This document shows positions 33,106-41,547 of a stretch of 64,000 nucleotides of DNA, piece after piece. The stretch spans positions 1-64,000 of the forward strand of contig CABZOF010000003.1 of assembly GCA_902527215.1 (NCBI GenBank). The letters run 5' to 3'. Origin of the DNA: an uncultured Pelagibacteraceae bacterium (GTDB lineage: Bacteria > Pseudomonadota > Alphaproteobacteria > Pelagibacterales > Pelagibacteraceae). Made by a program: the position numbers and the translations under genes. A model generated the notes under the pieces. That model did not search any database, was not told where the DNA came from, and saw only the letters and a program-made list of their open reading frames with translations. Position 1 is the stretch's first letter. Each line of letters starts with the position of its first letter.

Positions 33106-34113
33106 TTAATTAATATTTTCTTTAATTCTTTCTATTAATTTTCCCTTGATTATTTGTTCAGAAACCTTTAGTGAATTAGCGAATCCAACTGAGTCTGTTG
33201 ATCCATGACTTTTTATAACTGGTTTATCAAGACCAAGTAAAATTGCACCATTATAAAGTCTTGGGTCTAATTTATTTTTAAATTTTTTTAGATTATTATA
33301 ATTTATTAATGATGAAAGTTTCCCAATAAAATTTGAAGATAGCGCTTTCCTTAGCTCACTTGTAATGAAATTTGAGGTACCTTCTGCAGTTTTTAAAGCA
33401 ATATTACCTGTAAAACCATCCGCAACAATAACGTTAACATCGCCTTCCATAATATTATTTCCTTCGATATAACCTTTGAAATCAAACAAGGAATATTTTT
33501 TTTCATTGAGTAATTTATAAGTTTCTTTGATAATTGCATTACCCTTTAATTCCTCTGAACCAATATTTAATAGGGCTACATTAGGTTTTTCATTTTCAAA
33601 TAGCGCTTTAAATAAGGCTGATCCCATTATTGAGAAATCAATTAAGTTTTTAGAGCTGCATTCAATGTTGGCTCCTAAATCTAAAACAACATTCATAGAT
33701 TTTTTACTTGGCCAAAGTGCAGATAGTGCTGGCCTATCAATATTTTCAATCATTTTTAAATTTAATTTTGAAATTAAGAAAAGTGCTCCAGTGTTACCAG
33801 CTGAAACAATTGCATGTGCTTTATTATTTTTAAGTGACTCAATTGAAAGCCACAAACTTGTGTTTTTACCTTTTTTTGCTGCGGATAATGCCGTATCCTC
33901 ACCGTCTACTTTTTCTTCAGTGTGGATTAAACTAAACTTATTATTTTTTAAGTCATATTTTTTAATTAATGGAAGTATTAAATTTTCATTTCCAAAGATT
34001 GAATACATGACGTTAGTTGATGATTTTGAGTGTATACTTATACCCTCAATAACTTTATCAGGAGAATTATCACCACCCATTGCATCCACGGCAATAGTAA
34101 TAGGATTTGTCAT
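33106..34113 (-). CDS. plsX: phosphate acyltransferase PlsX
   Basis: PlsX makes acyl-phosphate from acyl-ACP, the first step towards phosphatidic acid in the PlsX/PlsY route. The 335-aa protein shows ITIAVDAMGGDNSPDKVIEG, HTEEKVDGEDTAL, IVSAGNTGALF, RPALSALWPSKK, VLDLGANIEC, ALLNIGSEELKGNAIIKETY, EGNNIMEGDVNVIVADGFTGNIALKTAEG and VIKSHGSTD. fabH, normally the next gene, is not here; the plsX stop abuts the ihfA start. Confidence 0.96.
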   Translation of the reverse strand: MTNPITIAVDAMGGDNSPDKVIEGISIHSKSSTNVMYSIFGNENLILPLIKKYDLKNNKFSLIHTEEKVDGEDTALSAAKKGKNTSLWLSIESLKNNKAHAIVSAGNTGALFLISKLNLKMIENIDRPALSALWPSKKSMNVVLDLGANIECSSKNLIDFSIMGSALFKALFENEKPNVALLNIGSEELKGNAIIKETYKLLNEKKYSLFDFKGYIEGNNIMEGDVNVIVADGFTGNIALKTAEGTSNFITSELRKALSSNFIGKLSSLINYNNLKKFKNKLDPRLYNGAILLGLDKPVIKSHGSTDSVGFANSLKVSEQIIKGKLIERIKENIN

Positions 34114-34118
34114 AAAAA

Positions 34119-34298
34119 CTATTCTTTAGGGTCTAAAACCTGTCTACCTTTATAAAAACCAGTTTTTAAGTCCATATGATGAGATAATCTATATTCGCCA
34201 GATTTCTTATCTTCAATTATATTTTTTGAAGAGACTTTTAAGTGAGACCGTCTCTTGCCTGCTCTTGATTTTGTAGTTTTACGTTTTGGTACAGCCAT
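34119..34298 (-). CDS. rpmF: 50S ribosomal protein L32
   Basis: A 59-aa frame from ATG at 34298 to the stop at 34119-34121. It reads [20 protein letters not shown], a middle [17 protein letters not shown], and GFYKGRQVL near the end, the full-length L32 pattern with its basic N-terminal tail. The zinc cysteines of some L32 proteins are absent, normal for this group. It lies 5 bp upstream of plsX, the classical rpmF-plsX pair. Confidence 0.95.
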   Translation of the reverse strand: MAVPKRKTTKSRAGKRRSHLKVSSKNIIEDKKSGEYRLSHHMDLKTGFYKGRQVLDPKE

Positions 34299-34300
34299 AT

Positions 34301-34774
34301 TTAAAATTTAATTTCTATTATATCTTTTGAGAAGATTTTTAAAGAGTTATTTGTAAGAAATTCTCTATATTTATCAAAATAATCAATTAAAAAATCGTTA
34401 TCCTCTTTAATATTCATTAAATCTGCTAATAATTCAAATTTTCTTGATTTATTAGAAAGATCCCAATTTTCAATATTTTCTAATATTGAAAAAAATAAAT
34501 TTACATACTGTTTCATTTTTTTATTTACAGATACATCTCCATAACCAACTTCTCTAATTGATAATTCGATTTGTCTTATAAAAAAATCAAACAATTCTTG
34601 AGCTTCTTTTTTAGTAACATCTGCTTTAAACTTTTTAAGAAAAAAACCAAAATGAAATAAAAGAATAATTAATCTATCAGAAAAAGTATCTTTATTTTTT
34701 AATGATAAGTATAATTTTTTATTTCTAGTTAATTTTATTAAATTGTTGTAAATATTTAATTTATTATTATTCAT
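34301..34774 (-). CDS. ubiquinol-cytochrome c chaperone family protein (CBP3-like)
   Basis: A 157-aa helical protein whose core reads [53 protein letters not shown]; the family pattern is a two-helix unit ending (D/E)xxLREMGVGDLxVxKxMKxM. CBP3 proteins assist cytochrome b assembly into the bc1 complex. It is divergent from bamE, with the two ATG codons touching (34774/34775), the arrangement typical of Alphaproteobacteria, so one tiny region must serve both start sites. The YceD/DUF177 gene that often follows is missing. Confidence 0.82.
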   Translation of the reverse strand: MNNNKLNIYNNLIKLTRNKKLYLSLKNKDTFSDRLIILLFHFGFFLKKFKADVTKKEAQELFDFFIRQIELSIREVGYGDVSVNKKMKQYVNLFFSILENIENWDLSNKSRKFELLADLMNIKEDNDFLIDYFDKYREFLTNNSLKIFSKDIIEIKF

Positions 34775-35230
34775 ATGAAAAAAATATTTTTATTACTTTC
34801 TTTTTTTCTAATTACACTGAATTGTACAAAAAATAAAGTTTCCAATACACATGGAATTAGATTTATAGAAAAAAAATTTGAAATTCTTGAATTAAATATA
34901 TCAAATAAAAATGATGTTAGAAAAATAATAGGCCCACCTTCAACTGTGAGCGAATTTGAGAATAAATGGATTTATATTGAAAGACAAAAGAAAAGTCAGT
35001 CACTTTTTAAACTAGGTGAGAGAAAATTAAATATGAATAATGTTCTGATAATAGAGTTTAATGAGTTAGGGATTTTAATTTCAAAAAATCTACTCGATAT
35101 AGATGACATGAATAAGATTATCGCTACAGATAAAAAAACACAAAAAAAATTTAGTCAAAATAATCTAGTATACGATATTTTCTCAACATTGAGAGAGAAA
35201 ATTAATGCAGGTACAAGAAAAAAAAAATAA
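34775..35230 (+). CDS. bamE: outer membrane protein assembly factor BamE
   Basis: A 151-aa lipoprotein: signal peptide MKKIFLLLSFFLITLNC with lipobox LNC at about residue 17, then a SmpA/OmlA fold (NISNKNDVRKIIGPPSTVSEFENKWIYIERQ, FNELGILISKNLLD). It belongs to the BAM complex that folds beta-barrel proteins into the outer membrane. Length and the G-P-P-S-T turn match the family. Its stop codon directly abuts the CCA end of the opposite-strand tRNA-Glu gene. Confidence 0.88.
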   Translation: MKKIFLLLSFFLITLNCTKNKVSNTHGIRFIEKKFEILELNISNKNDVRKIIGPPSTVSEFENKWIYIERQKKSQSLFKLGERKLNMNNVLIIEFNELGILISKNLLDIDDMNKIIATDKKTQKKFSQNNLVYDIFSTLREKINAGTRKKK

Positions 35231-35305
35231 TGGCGGTCCCTAGGGGAATCGAACCCCTCTTTCATGGATGAAAACCATGTGTCCTAACCGATAGACGAAG
35301 GGACC
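35231..35305 (-). tRNA. tRNA-Glu (TTC)
   Basis: Reverse strand cloverleaf: acceptor GGTCCCT pairs with AGGGACC, D-arm with CGGTTAGGA, anticodon stem ATGG/CCAT around loop TTTTCAT (anticodon TTC), T-arm GAGGGGTTCGATTCCCCT, discriminator G and an encoded CCA. All stems pair. Confidence 0.96.
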
Positions 35306-35340
35306 AGTGGAGGATCTTTTATTGTAATTTTTTAAATTAA

Positions 35341-36285
35341 TCAAGTAATCGAAATTTCTTTTTTTACTAACTCTAAATTTGAATTATTATGTGTAAAAAT
35401 GGTTTCTGTGTGATATTTGTCATTTTTTTTTATAATACCATTCATAAAGTCACATGTTGTTATTCCAGTTGCACAAAAAATACTCTCACCTTTTACTATT
35501 TCATTAACCTCGTATTTTTTATTTAAGTTAACTATACCCATCTTTTTTGCTCTAATTATATCATTCTCTGATTGAAACAAGAATCTGCCTTGAAACTTGC
35601 AACTTAATGTTTTGAGGGCTGCTGCAGCAATTACTCCTTCTGGACCACCTCCTATACCCATAAATATATCTACATTATATTTTTTATCTGAAACTAATAA
35701 TGCACCAGAAACATCTCCATCTTCTATAAGTTTTATATTAACATTAAGTCTATTTAATTCGGATATAATTTCTTTATGTCTATTTCTATTAAGAATACAA
35801 ACTGTAATCTCTTGTATTTTTTTACCAGTTACATCAGAGTAGTTTTGAATATTTTTTTCAACACTAAAATCTAAATCTATAGCTTGGTGAGGTACATGAT
35901 CGCCAGTAACGATTTTTTCCATATAGGTTTCTGGGGCATTTAAAAGATTCCCTTTTTCAGAAACTGCAATTACAGACATTGATCCTGGAAGATTTTTAGC
36001 AACAAAATTTGTACCTTCAACAGGGTCAACTGCTATATCAATGTCAGGTCCTCTTCCACTTCCAAGTTTTTCACCAATATATAACATAGGTGCTTCATCC
36101 AATTCACCTTCACCAATTACAACTTCACCATTAATATTTAAATTGTTTAGTTCTCTTCTCATTACATCCGTCGAGGCTTTATCTGCTAAAATTTTTTCAT
36201 TTTTGCCTATATGTGGATAGCATGCAACTGCTGACTTAGTAGTGATTTTAATAATGTTATTTAATAGATCTTGAGATAATTTCAT
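35341..36285 (-). CDS. glpX: class II fructose-1,6-bisphosphatase GlpX
   Basis: GlpX hydrolyses fructose 1,6-bisphosphate in gluconeogenesis. The 314-aa protein has DKASTDVMRRELN, VVIGEGELDEAPMLYIGEKLG (metal site), IAVDPVEGTN, the GDVSGALLVSD and GIGGGPEGVIAAAALKTLSCKFQGRF segments and ATGITTCDFMNGI. No class I Fbp features are seen. It has an internal deletion of a few residues relative to longer forms. It lies 6 bp downstream of the SbmA-like transporter gene and reads towards tRNA-Glu. Confidence 0.95.
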   Translation of the reverse strand: MKLSQDLLNNIIKITTKSAVACYPHIGKNEKILADKASTDVMRRELNNLNINGEVVIGEGELDEAPMLYIGEKLGSGRGPDIDIAVDPVEGTNFVAKNLPGSMSVIAVSEKGNLLNAPETYMEKIVTGDHVPHQAIDLDFSVEKNIQNYSDVTGKKIQEITVCILNRNRHKEIISELNRLNVNIKLIEDGDVSGALLVSDKKYNVDIFMGIGGGPEGVIAAAALKTLSCKFQGRFLFQSENDIIRAKKMGIVNLNKKYEVNEIVKGESIFCATGITTCDFMNGIIKKNDKYHTETIFTHNNSNLELVKKEISIT

Positions 36286-36291
36286 TTAATA

Positions 36292-37287
36292 CTAAATTTT
36301 TATCTTTTCATCCCTATCTTCAATTTCTAACTTATTTTCAAATTCTCTTAATCTTTTGTATACACTGGCTAACTCTATAATAGTGGGCCATGCTTTTAAA
36401 ATATATTGCATTGATCCCTCTACACGCCCAAAGGCTCTAATTATTTGCTGCATCACACCCAAAGTAACAGCACCTGCAACAATAGCTGGTGCTAGAAATA
36501 CGTACGCTGATAAAACATTAGCCTGAAGATATGCTATTCTTCCAATGTTAAAATAAAGATATCTAATATAACTTAGAAAATGGATACTTCTAACATCATC
36601 AAATAACTCCTCAATTGATTTTGGTCTGACTGTTCCATCATCCTCAGCAATAACTAAAATTTTCCTATAAGCTGCCTCTTTTTTTTGCAGGTCATATTCA
36701 ACACCAACTAATTTTAATATTAAACCTAAAATAATTAAAAAAATTGTTCCACCTATAGACCAAATAAGTGCACCCACTATTAAACCATATTCCCAATCAC
36801 CAAAGAAGAAAATTGGAATACCAATACTTAAACCAAATAAAATTGGCATAAACTCAACTAATATCATAATTGCTTCTATAAGACTTGTTCCTAATGACTC
36901 CATAATCCGTGAAAATTTTATTGTATCCTCCTGAACTCTTTGGGAGGCTCCCTCTATTTTGCGGGCTCTTTCATATACACTATGATAATATTCTACCATT
37001 GCAGTCCTCCACCTAAACAAATAATGAGAAGTAAAGTAACTTACAATAACTGCAACTCCCACGTACATAGCTGCGAGAATAATAAAAGAAAAAAGACTAG
37101 CCCAATATTGCTCAATAGTAATTGCATTTGGAGCACTTAAAGCCTTTTGTATCATGTCATAAAATTCACCAAACCATTCATTAATTTTGACATCAATTTT
37201 AACCTGTATCCAAAGAGATGAAAGGATTAAAAATGATCCTACCCAAGACCATAAATACCATTTTTTTGTGGTAAAAAATCTAAACAT
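36292..37287 (-). CDS. SbmA/BacA-like membrane transporter
   Basis: A 331-aa inner-membrane protein with seven or so hydrophobic segments and no ATP-binding domain. It matches the SbmA/BacA family: KWYLWSWVGSFLILSSLWIQVKIDVKINEWFGEFYDMIQKAL at the N-terminus, LFRWRTAMVEYYHSVYERARKIEGASQRVQEDTIKFSRIMESLG (the conserved EGASQRVQED(T) segment), and GRVEGSMQYILKAWPTIIELASVYKRLREFE. Family members are proton-driven importers of peptides and peptide-like antibiotics. The start ATG at 37287 overlaps the last base of the NDUFS4-like gene. Confidence 0.88.
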   Translation of the reverse strand: MFRFFTTKKWYLWSWVGSFLILSSLWIQVKIDVKINEWFGEFYDMIQKALSAPNAITIEQYWASLFSFIILAAMYVGVAVIVSYFTSHYLFRWRTAMVEYYHSVYERARKIEGASQRVQEDTIKFSRIMESLGTSLIEAIMILVEFMPILFGLSIGIPIFFFGDWEYGLIVGALIWSIGGTIFLIILGLILKLVGVEYDLQKKEAAYRKILVIAEDDGTVRPKSIEELFDDVRSIHFLSYIRYLYFNIGRIAYLQANVLSAYVFLAPAIVAGAVTLGVMQQIIRAFGRVEGSMQYILKAWPTIIELASVYKRLREFENKLEIEDRDEKIKI

Positions 37288-37568
37288 TATTTTATAAAAT
37301 TATCGGCATAAGATTTTTTTGTTATTTTTCTTTCCTGTGACTCAATTACCTCAAAATCAATATTATTTTTTTTAGCATACTCTATTGCTAAGTCTTTAGA
37401 TTTAAATTCTAAATTTAATTCGGAGTAAGTGTCTGCAGAGCTTTCCCATCCCATAAGTGGGTTTTTTCCAGGATCCTCTGTTATAAATTCAATTATCCAT
37501 TTATTAAACTTTTTCATGCCTGATTGCATAGCAGTTTTTGATGGTTTGTAAATTTTAGCTTTTTTCAT
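37287..37568 (-). CDS. complex I accessory subunit NDUFS4-like
   Basis: A 93-aa protein matching the alphaproteobacterial/mitochondrial 18-kDa complex I subunit: AKIYKPSKTAMQSGMKKFNKWIIEF, then the characteristic DPGKNPLMGWESSADTYSELNLEFKSKDLAIEYAKKNN and SYADNF at the end. It stabilises the NADH-binding part of respiratory complex I. Full length for bacterial versions. It begins 6 bp downstream of the tRNA-Pro gene on the same strand and may be made from a processed tRNA transcript. Confidence 0.92.
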   Translation of the reverse strand: MKKAKIYKPSKTAMQSGMKKFNKWIIEFITEDPGKNPLMGWESSADTYSELNLEFKSKDLAIEYAKKNNIDFEVIESQERKITKKSYADNFIK

Positions 37569-37574
37569 AAATAA

Positions 37575-37651
<77 letters not shown>

Positions 37652-37746
37652 ATTGCTGTACTAATACAGCAGATAAAACAAAATTCAAAGGTTATATTAG
37701 TTACAAATTTATAATAAATTTGATATTTAATGCTATAAGAGATCAT

Positions 37747-38283
37747 ATGATCATAGAATGTCCTAATTGTAATAAAAAATTCAGTATTGACAAAAAATTA
37801 ATACCAGAAAATGGCAGATCTCTTAAATGTAGCAGTTGTGATCATATATGGCATTATAAGATACCAATAACTAAGAGTGTTGATGATCTAAAAATATCTG
37901 AAGACAAAAATACTAATTTAGATACTAATATTTCTGAAATAGAAAAAAAGGAACACGAGCATAATGAAGAAATAAATACTGAGAATTTAACTGATATAAA
38001 TCAAGGAATTATTTCTGAAGATAGCACAGAAGATGAGAAAGATGAAGAAAAAGAAGCAGATGATACAAAAGATGAAATTAAAAAGGATGAAAAACAAGGA
38101 AAAATAAACATGATATTAGTTTATATTACTGTAGTTATTATTTCACTAATAGGTCTTATATTTTTAATAGATACATTTAAGTCTTATTTATTTAGTATGT
38201 TTCCAAGTATTACTCCTCTTTTTGATAGTTTTTACGAAACTCTTATAGATTTCAAGCTTTTTATAAAGGATCTTGCTAACTAA
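37747..38283 (+). CDS. zinc-ribbon (MJ0042-type) membrane protein
   Basis: A 178-aa protein. The N-terminal domain MIIECPNCNKKFSID has CxxC, followed by GRSLKCSSCDHIWHY, giving the MJ0042 zinc-ribbon with a second CxxC. A long acidic, low-complexity linker (about residues 50-120, Glu/Asp/Lys/Asn) comes next, then a single membrane helix INMILVYITVVIISLIGLIFLID, and a C-terminal periplasmic tail ending DFKLFIKDLAN. This matches the alphaproteobacterial zinc-ribbon/DUF3426-like arrangement; the function is unknown. I start at ATG 37747 because the frame upstream runs through the tRNA-Pro gene. It is followed by nhaA after 2 bp. Confidence 0.85.
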   Translation: MIIECPNCNKKFSIDKKLIPENGRSLKCSSCDHIWHYKIPITKSVDDLKISEDKNTNLDTNISEIEKKEHEHNEEINTENLTDINQGIISEDSTEDEKDEEKEADDTKDEIKKDEKQGKINMILVYITVVIISLIGLIFLIDTFKSYLFSMFPSITPLFDSFYETLIDFKLFIKDLAN

Positions 38284-38285
38284 AT

Positions 38286-39458
38286 ATGATTCAAAAAATT
38301 ACAAAAGGGTTTACATCATTTTTTAAACTTGAAGCTGCAAGTGGAATAGTTCTTCTTTTTGCAGCAGTAATTGCGCTGGTTATAAGTAATTCTGAATTAT
38401 CTAATCTATATTTTTCAACATTAGAGAGATATTTATTTATTGGGATAAATAATTTTGGACTCAAGCTTTCTGTTTTGCATTGGATAAATGATGCATTAAT
38501 GGCAATCTTTTTCTTCTTTGTAACACTTGAAATTAAAAGAGAATTTTTACAAGGAGAGTTATCTAATATTAAACAAGCTTTGCTTCCTATTATAGCAGCA
38601 GTAGGCGGAATGTTAGTTCCTGCATTAATATATGTGTTTATAAACTTAGGAGATGGAGAAACTTTAAAAGGTTGGGCAATACCATCAGCAACAGATATAG
38701 CCTTTTCTCTAGGTGTATTATCATTATTGGGTAAGAGAGTACCTCTCTCATTAAAAGTTTTTTTAACAGCTTTAGCAATTATAGATGATTTGGGAGCAAT
38801 AGTTATAATAGCTTTATTCTATTCTGGTGATTTAAGTATTAAATATTTATCTCTGATGTTGTTAGCATTTATAATTCTATTAGTTATAAATAAATTTAAT
38901 ATAAAAAAATTTCTACCCTATCTGATTGTAGGAATTTTCTTATGGGATTTTACTCATAACTCAGGAATACACGCAACTATAGCCGGTGTATTACTTGCGA
39001 TGACAATCCCTCATAGAAAAAAAGATAAAGATTTCTCACTTTTAATTAAAGTAGAACATGCAATAAGTCCTTATGTTGCTTTTGGAATAATGCCTATTTT
39101 TGCTTTTGCAAATGCAGGTGTATCTTTGGAAGGTTTGTCTTTATCATCACTATTAGATAAAGTTCCATTAGGAATAGTTTTAGGTTTATTTGTCGGAAAA
39201 CAATTAGGAGTTTTTGTTTTTTCATACATATCAATTAAATTAAAAATTGCTCAAATGCCAAGTAATACAAGTTGGTATAATTTTTATGGTGTCGGTGTTT
39301 TAACTGGAATTGGTTTCACTATGAGTTTATTTGTTGGAAATTTAGCATTTGCTGAGAGTATGCAATACATGGATGGTGTAAAAATTGGAGTTTTAACTGG
39401 GTCATTATTATCCACTTTATTTGGTTACTTTTTAATATTACTTACACCAAATAAATAA
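38286..39458 (+). CDS. nhaA: Na+/H+ antiporter NhaA
   Basis: NhaA exchanges protons for sodium across the inner membrane, fitting a marine cell. The 390-aa protein has about 12 helices with the diagnostic segments LKLSVLHWINDALMAIFFFFVTLEIKREF, GWAIPSATDIAFSLGVLSLLG, the ion-binding aspartates in FLTALAIIDDLGAIVIIALFYS, NSGIHATIAGVLLAMTIP and LTGIGFTMSLFVGNLAF. Both catalytic Asp residues (the DD pair) are present. The 2-bp gap from the zinc-ribbon gene suggests cotranscription. Confidence 0.96.
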   Translation: MIQKITKGFTSFFKLEAASGIVLLFAAVIALVISNSELSNLYFSTLERYLFIGINNFGLKLSVLHWINDALMAIFFFFVTLEIKREFLQGELSNIKQALLPIIAAVGGMLVPALIYVFINLGDGETLKGWAIPSATDIAFSLGVLSLLGKRVPLSLKVFLTALAIIDDLGAIVIIALFYSGDLSIKYLSLMLLAFIILLVINKFNIKKFLPYLIVGIFLWDFTHNSGIHATIAGVLLAMTIPHRKKDKDFSLLIKVEHAISPYVAFGIMPIFAFANAGVSLEGLSLSSLLDKVPLGIVLGLFVGKQLGVFVFSYISIKLKIAQMPSNTSWYNFYGVGVLTGIGFTMSLFVGNLAFAESMQYMDGVKIGVLTGSLLSTLFGYFLILLTPNK

Positions 39459-39466
39459 TTAAAATA

Positions 39467-40015
39467 ATGAAAAATCTACTAATAATTGGATTAGCAATAA
39501 TTATGTTTTTTTTTAAAAGTTCATCACATGCTGATTATAAAAAAATTTTTTATGACTTCAAAATAAATAGTATTACAGGCGATGTAATAAATTTAAATGA
39601 CTATAAAGGTAAACCTGTTTTAGTAGTGAATACAGCTAGTTATTGCGGATTCACAAAACAATATAATGACATGCAAGACTTATGGGAAAGATATAAGGAT
39701 AAAGGCTTGATTGTATTAGGAGTACCATCAAATTCCTTTAATCAAGAAAAAAAAAACAATAGTGAAGTAAAAAAATTTTGTAAGGTTAACTTTAATATTA
39801 ACTTTCCACTCACTGAAATAACAAATGTAAAAGGTGATAATGCGCATGAAATCTATAAATGGGCAAAAGATAACTATGGCAAATCTGCAATACCAAAATG
39901 GAATTTTTACAAAATATTAATTAACAAGGAAGGTAAAATTGAAGATACTTACGCATCTTTAACAAATCCAACCTCCAAAAAAATTATAAATAAAATAGAA
40001 AGTTTATTAAATTAA
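39467..40015 (+). CDS. glutathione peroxidase family protein, exported
   Basis: A 182-aa thioredoxin-fold peroxidase with an N-terminal signal peptide (KNLLIIGLAIIMFFFKSSSHA, cleavage after SHA). The catalytic motif is VVNTASYCGFTKQYNDMQDLW: cysteine in place of selenocysteine. It also has GLIVLGVPSNSFNQEKKNNSEVKKFC (Gln of the tetrad) and IPKWNFYKILINKEGKIEDTYASLTNP, with Trp-Asn-Phe. It likely reduces peroxides in the periplasm, usually with thioredoxin-like donors. Its last 9 bases overlap the convergent MBL hydrolase gene. Confidence 0.92.
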   Translation: MKNLLIIGLAIIMFFFKSSSHADYKKIFYDFKINSITGDVINLNDYKGKPVLVVNTASYCGFTKQYNDMQDLWERYKDKGLIVLGVPSNSFNQEKKNNSEVKKFCKVNFNINFPLTEITNVKGDNAHEIYKWAKDNYGKSAIPKWNFYKILINKEGKIEDTYASLTNPTSKKIINKIESLLN

Positions 40016-40780
40016 AACAGTTAACCCATCGTAGGCGGGAGTTACATTTTTCGGCAATATTTTTTTTATTTCATTATAGTCAATTTCATTACTCAAATTT
40101 GTTAGAATCGATTTCTTAGGTTTAATTTTTCTAATTAAGTTTAATACATCATCTAAATTAAAATGCGTCGAGTGATAATTATATCTTAAACAATCAACAA
40201 TAAAGTATTTTAAGTTTTTCAAATATTTTAAATCTTTATTATCTATTTTATTTACATCTGGTGCATAAGCACATTTATCGTTAATTATATAACAGATACT
40301 TTTTATTGAACCATGATGAACTTTTAAAGATTTAATTACTATTTTTGTTTTTACATCTTTTAATATATGTTTGGACTTTAAAGTATTCGCATCAAGAATT
40401 GATGGATAATTTTTATAATCTTTAAAACAATAACTAAAAGTTTTTTGAAGACTTCTTTTTGTAATTAAGTCAGCATAAATAGGTATTTTTTTTCTATTTT
40501 TTAATGTGAAAACCCTTAATTCATTAATCCCATGCGTTTGATCTGCATGAGCGTGTGTGTAAAAAACCTTATCAATATTCTTTACTTTATTTTGAAGTAG
40601 TTGGGATTTTAGATCGGGAGATGTATCAATAAGGATATTTAAATTTTTAGATCTTATTAATGCTGAACATCTTGAACGTATATTTTTTTTATTTTTCGGA
40701 TCGCAATTTCCATAATAACCGTCAATTCTCGGTATACCTAAAGAACTACCACAACCTAAAATAGTAAATTTTAAGCTCAT
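40007..40780 (-). CDS. MBL-fold phosphodiesterase, PhnP-like
   Basis: A 257-aa metallo-beta-lactamase fold protein. It begins LKFTILGCGSSLGIPRIDGYYGNCDPKNKKNIRSRCSALI, the PhnP-like N-terminus, followed by LIDTSPDLKSQLL, the metal motif THAHADQTHGI, APDVNKI (bridging Asp), the FIVDCLR strand and STHFNLDDV (distal His). It should hydrolyse a cyclic or ester phosphate, and PhnP-type members act on phosphoribosyl cyclic phosphate. It overlaps tatD by 4 bp at the end of a seven-to-nine gene minus-strand operon; this tatD partner is standard in Alphaproteobacteria. Confidence 0.87.
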   Translation of the reverse strand: MSLKFTILGCGSSLGIPRIDGYYGNCDPKNKKNIRSRCSALIRSKNLNILIDTSPDLKSQLLQNKVKNIDKVFYTHAHADQTHGINELRVFTLKNRKKIPIYADLITKRSLQKTFSYCFKDYKNYPSILDANTLKSKHILKDVKTKIVIKSLKVHHGSIKSICYIINDKCAYAPDVNKIDNKDLKYLKNLKYFIVDCLRYNYHSTHFNLDDVLNLIRKIKPKKSILTNLSNEIDYNEIKKILPKNVTPAYDGLTVLI

Positions 40781-41547
40781 TGATTAAAAAATAATCTATT
40801 AAAATTGTCTGTTGTTATTTTATCAAGCTCTTTAGAGGTGATTTTTTTTAGTTCTGAGAGTTTTTTTAAGGTATAGCGTACAAAAGATGGTTCATTTTTC
40901 TTACCTCTCATTGGCTCAGGTGCTAAGAAGGGACTGTCTGTTTCAATTAGTAATCTTTCTAAAGGTAAATGTTCAAACGTATTTTGAAGGTCATTGCTAT
41001 TTTTAAATGTAATAATACCGCTAGCTGAAAAATAAGAATTAAGCTCCATTAATTTTAAAGCAAATGGAAGTGAACCTGTGAAACAATGCATCAGGATTTT
41101 TAATTTCTTGTCTGAATTTTTTAATATTTCATAAGTTTCATCTTCAGCATTTCTAGAATGAACAATTAAAGGGAAATTTAATTCTAACGCAGCATTAATA
41201 TGATTTTTGAAACTTGTGATTTGTTTATCTTTATCGCTATTGTTATAATAAAAGTCCAAACCTGTTTCTCCCACTCCTATAATTTTACTATTTGATTTGA
41301 TTTTGCTGATTATTTCCTCTTTTGAAATTTGATCTGTGTTTGTCTCATGAGGATGTATACCAAAAGTACCATATATCATTTCGTCTTTATCAATAATCTC
41401 CAAAATTTTTGGAAAACCACTTAATGTTGTAGAAATTGTTAATACTTTATTAATTCCTTCCTTTTTGCATCTTGATAAAACATCTTGAATATTTTGAGCT
41501 AAAGGTTCGTGATCTAGGTGACAATGTGAATCAATCATTTTTTTCAA
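40777..41547 (-). CDS. tatD: TatD-family metal-dependent DNase
   Basis: A 256-aa TIM-barrel hydrolase with the metal ligands DSHCHLDHEPL, GTFGIHPHE, GVGETGLDFYYNN, PLIVHSRNAEDE, ILMHCFTGS and LLIETDSPFLAPEPMRGKKNEPSFV. All TatD signature residues are present. TatD enzymes are 3'-5' DNases with a role in DNA quality control. It overlaps metG by 17 bp, the usual metG-tatD pairing. Confidence 0.94.
   Translation of the reverse strand: MKKMIDSHCHLDHEPLAQNIQDVLSRCKKEGINKVLTISTTLSGFPKILEIIDKDEMIYGTFGIHPHETNTDQISKEEIISKIKSNSKIIGVGETGLDFYYNNSDKDKQITSFKNHINAALELNFPLIVHSRNAEDETYEILKNSDKKLKILMHCFTGSLPFALKLMELNSYFSASGIITFKNSNDLQNTFEHLPLERLLIETDSPFLAPEPMRGKKNEPSFVRYTLKKLSELKKITSKELDKITTDNFNRLFFNQ

Noticed and set aside
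33527..34129. 200-codon open frame opposite plsX
   Set aside because: It mirrors the conserved PlsX reading frame on the other strand; PlsX is unambiguous.
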